Source: Syngnathus acus
Taxonomy: Eukaryota > Chordata > Actinopteri > Syngnathiformes > Syngnathidae
Length of the DNA stretch: 64,000 nucleotides
Direction: 5' to 3'
Assembly: GCF_901709675.1 (NCBI RefSeq)
Contig: NC_051099.1
Location: 496,001-560,000, forward strand
The position numbers and the translations under genes were made by a program. A model generated the notes under the pieces. The model saw only the letters and a list, made by a program, of their open reading frames with translations. It was not told the origin of the DNA and ran no database searches. Positions 42,343-57,522 of the stretch are shown piece by piece (position 1 is the first letter of the stretch; the number at the start of each line of letters is the position of its first letter).

Positions 42343-44999
42343 AGGTCAAAGTTGCAAAATAAAACAATGCAGCTCACGTGCAAGTCAATAAAGCAAGTGT
42401 ACCTTGAAGACAGACAGGACGTTGTCGGTCACGTGGATGACGGTGGCCTCCCACTCGTGGCGGCGGGTGCAGTTCATGATGCTCTCGATGGCCAAGTTTA
42501 ACACCTCCATGCCTGCGGAATAGAAACGGGCATGCTTCAGAGCCAAGGGGTGCGCTGCGGCCCCGGATATCATGTGACATTCATGACGGGTACCCATGCC
42601 GCGGGACACGGGCAGGTTGCCAACGTAGTGGACGTCAAACTTGTGGACGCGCTGAAGCCCCGCCTCCAGGAAGTCCACTGAAAGACAGGAGGAGGAGTCA
42701 GCGGGCCGATCGGAGCGAAGCGGGCGACGCGGCTCGTCACCTTGTCGGGGCGGGTCCTCGGGCGAGACGCTGTACATGGAGAGAGAGCGGGACGTCTGCC
42801 GGGTCATCGTCTGAGGACGGACGGCAACGACGGGACATCATGGTCATCGCGTTCTCGCGCTCCGGTTCATTTACACATTGCTTCACTTAAATGCCACAAC
42901 AGACGCATTTTGAAAAGTTGTTTCGAAAGATGCCGCACGTGATGTCATCGGGTGTGGCGCGCGTGACCCTCGCGCACGTGCGATAGCATCGTCACGCGGG
43001 CTCAATGTTGCGTGATGGTACGTGACATCACCATCACAGGACATGCATCATTGTCTGGCGTGTCTGTGTGACACGACCGACACGGTGCGTGACTGACCTG
43101 CGAGCACACGCGATGCAGCGCGGCGGCGACGGCCTTGGCGGGCGCGTCACAGCGGAACACGTGACACTTGAGGACGCAGCTATCCTTGTCGGCCGCCACA
43201 AAGGCAAAGTCCCTGAAGGCGAGCACACGCGCCGGCCGGTGACCGTCATTGTTCACCTGCGCCACCTTCACGACGACACGAGCCGCGTGGGTGTGTGCGT
43301 GCGTGCGTGCGTGCGTACGTGCGTGCGTGCGTGCGTGCGTGCTTGTTACCTGTCCCTGCCGGTGCGGGCGTGGCGGCATTCAAAGAGACAGACGGGGATC
43401 AGTGACATGTTAGCCTAGCAAAGTGAGCTTGGTTTTAGCCTAGCGCCAAAAGCCAAGCAGGTGCCGTGTCTTGCGGTGAGAAGAGGAGGATGGGCCAGAG
43501 AGCCCGTGAAGGTGCCGCCGCCGGCCGGCTCACCTGCCGTTGTTGCTGCCCACTCCCCATACGCGGATGTCGACGATTGGCTGGCGGTACAAGGGGGTGC
43601 GGTCTATCGGGTCCACCAGAGTTAGCGCGTCCCACTTCAGAAGCAGCTTCATCTCGCGGCCCTGTGGACAGACAGACAGACAGATGTCCGTCAAAACTAA
43701 CTGGCAGACAGGCGGAGCCGTGTCTCACCTCCCCCAAGACCCCATCCGTCTGCTCGCCGCCGTCGGACAGTTGCTGGATGACGTTGCCCACCGCCAGGCT
43801 GCTGCGGCCCGGCGACAAGTCGTCCTCCTCCACCTGCAGCCAGCCCAGCGAGCGCACCGAGAAACACTGCCGCACGCGGTTCGTAGACAGACCGGATGGG
43901 CGGGCGGGCGGGCGGACGGACGTCAACACAGACGGATGGGATTTGAAGATGGACAGATAACCATGAAGGAGAAGCCAGATGGCCACATGATGGGCAGATA
44001 TGAAGACGTGAAGTGGACAGAAAGGAATAAATGAGACTAAGCAGAGATTAAATGTGATGCATTGTGTGTACCTGTGAGTCGTTGCCATAGCAACCAGAGG
44101 TGTCAGACCTTTGAGACCTACAACTGCAACAAATAGACATTGTGTGCATACTGTGTGTGTGCGTGTATGTCTGTGTGTGTGTTACTTGGTGTCAGGTGGG
44201 ACTGCACTGAAGCCTGGTGGTCCTTGTTCGTCCTTCTAGGAGCAAACATCATCAAAAAGAATTAGAAGACAAACAAGAGTCCACCTTTGCCACTAACGGA
44301 AAGCATCAAAAAAACAATCCAATTGGCCCACAGACAGAAAAGGGAATCCAAATCAAACGACTAGTTGTATCACGACAAAAAAAGACTTGCTACCTGTGCA
44401 TCAAGCAGTGCTGGCTTCCCTTCCAAGCGAGGGTGCTGCCACTGGGTGGCGCCAGTGGGCACGTGCCAGTAGTAGGTTCCCGTGGAGTCGTTGATGGTCC
44501 TCCAGCCAGAGGGAAGATCTGGGTCAAGCAGAAGGTTCTGGTCCGTCCAGATGTTGTCTAATGAAGCCATAGCAAATGTGACATCAAACTCGGCTTCGGC
44601 CGCTCCGCCACTAGATGGCGCCAGTGAGCGTCACAACATCCGGCCACCATCGTGTGTAATGTGTGTGCGTGTTGTTGTTTTTTGGGGGGGGGGGGGGGGG
44701 GCTGACTTGCGTTTAGCGTTCAAATGTGCTGCGTGTCAATCGATTGCAAGTCAATCACACCGCTGAACAGGAAGAGGCTTGAATAATTAATAAAGCAGCA
44801 CAGACAGGAAGTGCAGTAGAGGCTTCTTTTCAACCTCTGCTTCTTAATTCTTCTTTAACTTCAGTCTTACTTTGAAAATACAGAAAATGGTGTGCGCACA
44901 TTGCAGTCAGGTTTGCGTGTGACAAAGTTGATTTTCCGAAAAGCTCTTACCGTCACTGTTAACAATGACGATGGCCAACATGTAGTCTTTGCCCATCAT
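41779..44999 (-). CDS. apbb3: Amyloid beta precursor protein-binding family B member 3 (Fe65L2)
   Basis: This is a cytoplasmic adaptor that binds APP-family tails. Twelve minus-strand exons total 1410 bases (469 aa): 44999-44951, 44557-44394, 44235-44186, 44117-44072, 43866-43729, 43661-43534, 43212-43098, 42810-42741, 42677-42594, 42512-42403, ~42338-42132 and 42027-41779. The start [10 protein letters not shown] matches human [10 protein letters not shown] and decides the ATG. The WW domain ([20 protein letters not shown]) is in exon 2. PTB1 ([10 protein letters not shown] ... [19 protein letters not shown]) is about residues 104-230. PTB2 ([31 protein letters not shown]) runs from about 254 to 410. 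The tail [11 protein letters not shown] matches the family. The PTB2 exon begins in a CAG run. The gene is divergent from sra1. Confidence 0.92.
42312..42341 (-). repeat. (CAG)10 run at the 5' edge of an apbb3 coding exon
   Basis: Ten CAG units on the minus strand directly follow TTTGACCTG. Each CAG could act as a 3' splice site. All choices keep the frame and only change the number of glutamines before [10 protein letters not shown]. Confidence 0.9.
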
Positions 45000-45641
45000 G
45001 GTTCCAATCAGCCGCTTGCCCTCCAGAGTGCACACACACTCATAAGCGCCCCCCAACACACACACACACTTCACACATAAACCTTCACACGCGTCCACAA
45101 ACTCATAGGCCCGAATCAAGGTTTTTCAATTTCTCTGCGTGTCCTTGTTTCCACGGCAACAGCATCAGTCTGGTGTCCTTGTGTGATGGTCTTCTTGTCT
45201 CACTGATGGAGGGAGGAGACACTACCACTCCCTCCCTCCCTCCCTCCCTCCCAGCCGCTCTCCTCCCTCATGAACACGTCAACAATGACTGGCGCCTTCT
45301 TCCGGTGACGTCAAAGGCGCCGGGCTCTCGCCCCGCCTTCCGATGACGTCGCGCCACGACCTCATCAAATCTCATCGTCGAAGAATGACTTCATCGAACG
45401 CTAACACCGATTACCACTTGCCGACCCATACTCTAAACAGTAGGTGGCGGTAATGCTCCATTTGGTTCCCAACCGCCGGAAAGAAGAGGAATAGCACCTA
45501 CGTCATCTTGACACCGCCCCCCCCCCCACTCCTAACCCGGAAATAAAACTGCGCTGTTTGTATGTAGCTGGTTTGTAGGTGGCGCTTCGGTTATTTTAAT
45601 GGCGTAGTTACAGAAAAGAGTCTCCTCAACTTCGACACATA
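45000..45641. other. Divergent apbb3/sra1 upstream region
   Basis: The region is CpG-rich. It holds a perfect CRE (TGACGTCA) at 45306-45313, a second CRE-like TGACGTCG at 45344-45351, an ACGTCAT at about 45500, and an ETS-type CCGGAAAT near 45536 close to sra1. A (CCCT)n tract lies at about 45226-45252. The phrase GTAGGTGGCGGTAATGC (about 45441) resembles a dispersed fish sequence. It probably acts as a bidirectional promoter. Confidence 0.5.
45306..45313. promoter_or_regulatory. Consensus CRE palindrome in the apbb3/sra1 promoter
   Basis: TGACGTCA is the full CREB/ATF palindrome. It lies 307 bases above the apbb3 start and 329 above the sra1 start, with a near copy 38 bases away. Confidence 0.5.
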
Positions 45642-46956
45642 ATGGATGAAATGTATGTCAAGCCAGGTAGGATGATTAAGTATGAAGTTAGCAAATAGGT
45701 CACTTAAAATTGCCGTCGAGCCAGTGGCTTGATAGCTGCTAGCTAGCTGGCTACTAGCCCGACACGTCACACTCGACATGTTGCCATGTACACAGTCCAA
45801 GTTTGGTTCCCTTTGATAGTTACTAGTGACAGATTAATGAAATGACATATGTAACAACTTTGCATGCCGCCCTGACAAGGTAACTCATTAAATGAGTGAT
45901 CATGGTCGTGTGATTGTCCAGGTAACCAGGAGCGAGGATGGAACGACCCCCCTCAATTCTCCTACGGTCTCCAGACGGCCCGCACCCCACAGAAGAACCT
46001 TCTGAACAAGAGGCCCACGCTGCCAGGTCTCACAGCGGTTCTTGTACATGTAGAGCGTTTGTCAGGCTGCACTTGTGTGTGGAGTGGCACCCACTGTGTT
46101 GTGGTCGACATGTCTCCTGACAGTCACCATTATCATGTGACTTCAAGTGTGTGGTGCCTCTGAAATGTTATCAACATGTATAGTGTTGTACATTGGGTTA
46201 GTTGCCTCAAGTTAGCCACGCTCATGTTGTACACAGTAGTGTGCCATCATCTTCTCCACGATTGATCGATAGATGCCGCCGCCCTTCCTACGACTCTTCC
46301 TTTGGCCCCCTCGGGTCCGCCGCCTTGTGGCTTGGCCCCTCCTCCTGCAGGTCAGACGCCGCCATTATGTTGTAGACTCATCGCTGAAGTTGTCGTCACA
46401 CGGTGCAAAATGTCTGCAGGTTGCGCGCCCGCCTGGAAGGCCATGCCTCCCGAGGGCGCCGCAGGACGCATTGGGGGCATCGAGGACCCTGGCCAATCTG
46501 AGGCCGAGCCCAACTTGGAGGACGTGGTCGAGGTTCTGGAGCGGGTGCTGGCCAGGTGCAGGCTGGACGTGGCGGTGAGTTGCGTGACCCGTTGATGATG
46601 TCGTCAACGATCCCGTGAGTTTGAACGCAAGCATTGTCTGCGCAGCCCCAGGTGTGTAACGACATGGAAAAGAGACTCCGCCTCTTCAAGGACAGCTGGA
46701 CATCGGGTCGACTGAGTCTTCCTGTGAGGAGACGCATGAGCGCCTTGTCTCAAGGTTTTGCGTCCGTCTGACCGTTGTGGTTCCTCTTTGTTTGTGACTG
46801 TGCCGCACGCTTGCCTCTCCAGAATTGCAGGCGGGACACTGGGACCAGGCTGACGAGATCCATCGCTCGCTAATGGTGGATTACGTGACCGAAGTCAGCC
46901 AATGGATGGTCGGCGTGAAGCGACTGATCGCCGAAAGCCGCGGCCCTGAGCGTTAG
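45642..46956 (+). CDS. sra1: Steroid receptor RNA activator protein 1
   Basis: In mammals this locus yields both a coactivator RNA and the SRAP protein. Here the coding version has six exons totalling 606 bases (201 aa): 45642-45666, 45922-46026, 46273-46350, 46420-46574, 46646-46754 and 46823-46956. The start [19 protein letters not shown] matches the SRAP N terminus. A Pro/Ala-rich middle follows. The C-terminal five-helix domain includes [20 protein letters not shown] and GVKRLIAE, which are near-identical to human as I recall it. It ends at PER rather than carrying the longer human tail. Whether a noncoding SRA transcript exists in fish cannot be seen from sequence. Confidence 0.93.
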
Positions 46957-47761
46957 CGGAGGCGCTGTATACATCCCGAGGCACGTCAGACGGCAACGAC
47001 TCCTGTTAGTCGTGACCTTTGAACTTTTCAAGGTAACGGGAAGAGAATGAGGGAGAATGCTGTTGCCATAGCAACCATCCAGCAGCTGACCAATTGGAGA
47101 GCGTCGTCGCCAAGGAAGCTAAACGTTGTTTGTCTATCTGGACGATTGCTTTAAAAATAATACATCCATCTGGACGCTTGACTTGATGATAATAATACAT
47201 GTCTATGATGATGTCATGATTGTCTTGGACCACTTTTATCCTCTCAAACCTCCTTGTGCGGCCTGGAGGGACCACGTGTAATAAGCGTAACCAGCAGGGG
47301 GCGGCAAAGGTTGATTTTAGGTGGGAGGGAAAAAAACTGCACGTGACCTTTGTTGGAAAGAATCACGTGACCGGCGGCGCCGGGAACACATGGCCAGAGT
47401 TCAATATTGATGAAGCGTTTCAAGGCATACCAAATGTTTTGTGAAATGTTTGCACTTTTTATTCACCGGAGCTGCTGCCTAGGCATCGACAAAATGAGGA
47501 TGCAGTTGCCATGGCGACCCTGCATGCGGGCGTCCCGGCCAATGATTGGCTAACGGTGTGGAGGGGGGGCTGAGTAGGCGGCGAGCAGAACCTGGAGAGG
47601 AGCCGCTCTTCGCCATCCCCTCCATCTTCTTCATCTTGCGTCGAAACAAAGCGGTCCTCGTTCTTCTCCTCTGTGGTCTTCGTCCGTCCAACCGCGAACC
47701 TTCCTCGTCATCAGCATCGTCACCAGCGCCTGACCCTCGCTCCAGCGCCGGCCGGGTCACC
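46957..47761. other. sra1 3' flank and camk2a upstream region
   Basis: There is an X-box-like GTTGCCATAGCAAC at 47062-47075 and a CTCF-like site at 47291-47304. No clear AATAAA is seen for sra1; TTAAAAATAATACA at about 47151 is the best weak candidate. The stretch 47580-47761 is read as camk2a promoter or 5' UTR. Confidence 0.45.
47291..47304 (+). promoter_or_regulatory. CTCF-like motif between sra1 and camk2a
   Basis: CCAGCAGGGGGCGG fits the CTCF core consensus. It lies between the end of sra1 and the camk2a promoter, a plausible boundary position. The call is motif-only. Confidence 0.4.
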
Positions 47762-53412
<5,651 letters not shown>

Positions 53413-55261
53413 CATGCTATGGCTTTAGCTTTCATTCTACATATAGTATTTGTGTTCACCTAGCTAACTTCCTGTGACAAGGTCACCGTCGCCTTGACGA
53501 CCAATTGATTGACAGCAGGCCGGTCCCGTCGACAAACAGGAAGAGAAGGAGCTGAGGACGGACGGGGCCAAACCTTATTTGTTCATCCGTTTGACCAATC
53601 AATCAACCAACCAATCACACTGCCCCCACCCCCACCCCCAACCCCACCTCCCTCCACGCCCCTCATTGCCTGTGTCCGAATCTGCACGCTATTCCCCATA
53701 TGAATGGTGTTAGTGTCCGAGGAGCATTTAAAAGAACCCACAATGCACAAAAGTTGAATCTCTAGAAAGCTTTCAATTGAATGAACCCCCAAGCCACAGG
53801 GTCCTCAAAATAGTTGGGTGTGGGCTTGTCAAACCTGCTGAGTCTCACTATGGTGGGGGGATAAGGGTGGACATTCGGACACAGGCCCTTGATGGGTGCT
53901 TTTCATGGTACTGACAAAGGAGGCCTCCCTCCCTCCCTCCCTCCCTCCCCCCCACACAGTGGCCGCCGGAGGAGGGCTTGTCTCAGCAAAGTGAAATGTG
54001 TATTTATTGATTCTCAACAGAAAGTGGCTGGCTGGTGCATGTGTCTTTTGTCAGGTAACCAACAGGATAAATCCAAATGTTGTTTTGGTGATTGATTGCT
54101 AGCCTTTGTTCCATCCAGACGCTTCCTTCTCTCGTTTGCGACCTCGCGAGCTTCCATAAACACCTGCACTTCGAGGGTCTGCTTCCTCCCAAACAGTACA
54201 CATGTGTGGGCCGAGTCAGACAAACGTATGACATAGTAATAATTCCAAAAACAACTTTGTTGGATTTTTAGCTCGTTAGTCCACTTCAAGTGCTTTGACC
54301 ATCGCTGCGCCAAAATTCTTCGCCTGGTGTTTTCTTGTCTGTGGGTGTGCACGAGTGTGCGTGTCTTCTTTGGCTTTCCGATTGCATGCATTTGAACTTG
54401 ACACGCAAGCTCCCGTTTGGAGCGGCTTTCTAGTCACGTGATTTTTGGCCCGTTTACATCCAAGCAATTTTTTTGGTCTATTGATTAGCGACTTTGGATA
54501 TGCTGACCATTCTTGGGATGTTCTTAACTCCGCTGCGCTAGTTTTCTTTTAGTTTGCTTTAACTGCTTTGAAAGTGAAATCTTCCCGCGCGCTCAGTGAA
54601 AACCTTTGAATGCACGCTGCTGACGTCATCACGACCCTTTCCGCCATGGAAGCTTGACTTCCGGATGTGCGCAATGAACTTTTTCTTGACCTTTGTTTGC
54701 AGGCTGATGACGTCACCACGCGTAGCATCGATGTACAGAAAGTAGTTGTTTTTTTTTAGCTTTGGTGTTGTTAGCAGCTGTTCCTTAGCTAAGATGTAAA
54801 CAAGACCAGGGATGCTAAACGGTCACGTTTCTCAGGGGAAGTGACGACACAGAAAACGTAAAATAATCAAACCAGATACGAATAAATAGAGGTGAGCAAT
54901 TTACTCTATTTTGCCGTTTTGTTCGTGGCCTGGACACATGTTGGTTTGTATCACTGCCACCGTTCTTTCAAACCGAACAAAACTTAAGTCAGGCGGCAAA
55001 ACAAGTGTAAATTGGCCGCCACTTCAAGTCGTCAATGAAACGGGCTGAGATGAGAGGTTTGTTGGTGCTTGATGACAGATGGCCAAAAATCGACTTCCGT
55101 CAGTGCTTACTCTGTCATTTTTGAAAGTTTCTCATCATTTGTCATCAAAATGCACATCCGTCAGTCTGACGGAATGCCCACCTCTGAAAAGAAACGAGTC
55201 GATGTTGTAAAGTGTCAGCGCCTGCATGCTCGCTAGTAGCAGGAAGTGAACACGACGTGCG

Positions 55262-55724
55262 TGCACATAGGAGAGAACGTGCACGTGTTTCTCCTGCATT
55301 CTGCAGTATTGTCACATTTTAAAAAGCAAATAAAAAAGTTCACCATAACAACCATCTCCATGTGATTTGTCAAAAGGTATAGTAAGGCCTTTATTTTTAT
55401 TCTCTCTCTCTCAAGACTAATTGTTAGAATTGTTTTGTAATTCACCTTTTATTAAACAAATCAATCATAACAATGAGAAGGAATGCTGACGCTGCATTTA
55501 TTATTTTAATTGTAATTTTTCCTAATAATCATCCAAGTGGAAAAAACCCTCAATAGAACAGCCCTTTTCATTCAAATAAACCAGAGATAACAGAGTGCTA
55601 TTTGGAATAGCACACCAATAACTTGTTTCTGTCAGTGGGCACTCAATATGCTGACAAAAGTAGTGGTGCGGGTACCCAGACATACTATACATAACATCAT
55701 CGCTGACGTCAGATGAATGTGGAG
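55262..55724 (+). repeat. Repeat segment A, left copy
   Basis: This 463-base segment recurs inverted at 63131-63591 with roughly 93% identity by eye. Its minus strand carries a 56-codon frame (MYSMSGYPHHYFCQHIECPL...) conserved in both copies. I do not recognise the element. Confidence 0.85.
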
Positions 55725-55842
55725 TTTGCTGATCGATATTCCATTTGGAAGAAGAAAGATTTTTCCCTAGTGAAGTGGCCTGAATTACTTTTTTATTCAA
55801 ACACAAAAAACTGTTATATAAGAGCATACCATAGTCTTCCAG

Positions 55843-56006
55843 TTGCACAGATCAATACAAGTAAACTGACAAAGATAAAACATTCAAATAAAAAAATGAT
55901 ATATATATATATTTTTTAAATGGGGCGGCATCTGCATTACGCAGGAAGAGGAAGCCGTGTGTGATAAATTTGTACACCGAGCTCACAGTTCTGAACTTTT
56001 GTTCAT
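55843..56006 (+). repeat. Repeat segment B, left copy
   Basis: The segment matches, inverted, 63820-64000. It includes an A/T-rich (TA)n patch and GGGGCGGCATCTGCATTACG. The right copy runs off the window. Confidence 0.85.
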
Positions 56007-56673
56007 TGAACTCGTTCAGGCACAACACTGCTTCGTAAGGTTACGCATCCGTCTTGCAGAATGCGGACAGACAGACCGCTATGCAATTAAGATGAGACTC
56101 TCCTCCCTCCCTCCCTTCCCTGTTGACCCTTTTCAAAGTACGCCTCGTGGACGTGGACCAACTGGCTGTGTTGACGTTTTTGATCGCAGCACGTGGACCA
56201 ATCACTGGATTGTGCGTAGCCCTTGAGGGGTCGGATCTTAAATGTGGGGTCGTGCCTTTCTAGGTTCTTCCATTGCATCAAGTTACCTGTCGGATGGTAA
56301 GAACATGTCTTTCAAATTAAGATCGTAAACTTGTTTCTACAAACAGACTGAAAGGCTTTCATTTAAGAACAGCGATCCATTCTTATCCTCAATCTCATCC
56401 TTATTACATATGCAATGCATATTCGCATCAACTCTTTTGCGGTTTTATGATCAAAATGATAACGACTGCCAATTTCAATAGTTTGCTGTATTGGGTATTG
56501 CGAATGATAGTTTATTCGCCCAAATGAACGTTGTAATATAGTTAAGCAAACCTTGGAACATATAACCAAAGAAACATTTACGCGTCAAGCAAACACATTT
56601 TGTAGTGCCAACCGGAAATAGTAGGCACTATTTGAGCTTGACTTTTTGTGCCCCAACCACCACTTCGGTGGAT

Positions 56674-56692
56674 CCAATGAGGTGACGCCGCG
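56674..56692 (+). promoter_or_regulatory. ER-stress-element-like motif upstream of hyou1
   Basis: CCAAT, nine bases, then CCGCG differs at one position from the ERSE consensus CCAAT-N9-CCACG bound by NF-Y plus ATF6/XBP1. It sits about 125 bases before the presumed end of the noncoding first exon. It fits the known stress induction of HYOU1. Confidence 0.5.
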
Positions 56693-57116
56693 TTCTGGGC
56701 CCAACTGATCGAGTCAAGCCGGTGATAAGCTGGGCTAAAACTGCCCACTGTTAAAAGCCAGAACATCTAAATTGCCTCCAAAGTGGCCCTCTAATACCAG
56801 AAGAAACACGGAAGAGGGTACGTAATGGTTGTTCGTTGTGTCCGCAGTTGTATAGTCTGAAGAAAGGTCAATTCACATCAACGTTAGTTCTGCGGTTCTG
56901 TCCATGCTGTCCTGCTAGCTAACAATGTTGTTCAATTTCATATAGTATCTACGACTTTAATGCAGGGCTTTCTTGCTGAATAGAAATGCTTTCCTGGTAT
57001 AGCTGTTTTGTACGACACTGAATGGAAACGTTAACGTGTCATGGAGTAAAGTAAACGGACTCCACGTCCATAACGCTTTTCATTTGGAATTGTGGCGTAG
57101 CGTAGCCACATGGTTA

Positions 57117-57358
57117 CCATAGCGCTTTACAATGCATCACATTCACTCATTCATACACCAATGTGAGGCTGCTGCCATGCAAGGCGCTGCCAGACAGCCA
57201 GACAGACTTGGGCTTCAAGGACAATTCGACACCAGGGTTGAGGATCGAACCCGCAAACTTCGAGTTGACAGACGAACACTCCATCCACATTGTCTCCCTC
57301 TAATATCATTTGTAGACATTAAAGTCAAAGCCAACTTCGAGGTCTGATAAAGCTGGTA
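57117..57358 (+). repeat. Repeat segment C, left copy (hyou1 intron 1)
   Basis: The phrases CATAGCGCTTTACAATGC, GAGGCTGCTGCCATGCAAGG and GGATCGAACCC are typical of a dispersed fish repeat. The last is a B-box-like GGGTTCGATCC on the minus strand. The segment recurs inverted at 63594-63819. Confidence 0.75.
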
Positions 57359-57522
57359 AATGCTTGTTTTTATGGACGTCTATTCTGGGCAAAGTTAGGT
57401 TGAAGTGGTAAATGAACTTTACATCATCAAAAAAAAATGCCGACGTCTTCGATAGATGAGGTCTTTTGATTGAGTCCAATGACAAAGATTGATGATTCCA
57501 TATTTGATCATTTCAGCTCATC

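Larger units (their letters stand above)
53413..57522. other. camk2a 3' region, repeat block and hyou1 upstream region
   Basis: 53413-54900 is probably camk2a 3' UTR and flank, with a (CCCT)n tract at about 53929-53950. 55262-56006 holds repeat segments A and B. 56600-56820 is the likely hyou1 promoter and noncoding first exon, ending at a donor GG|GTACGT at 56818/56819. 57117-57358 is repeat segment C inside the first intron. The hyou1 coding exon follows an acceptor (TTTCAG) at 57511-57516. Confidence 0.5.

Noticed and set aside
44558-44570. ATG at 44570 as the apbb3 start (MASLDNIW)
   Set aside because: The family start [10 protein letters not shown] is encoded by 44999-44951 and splices in phase to DNIW at 44557.
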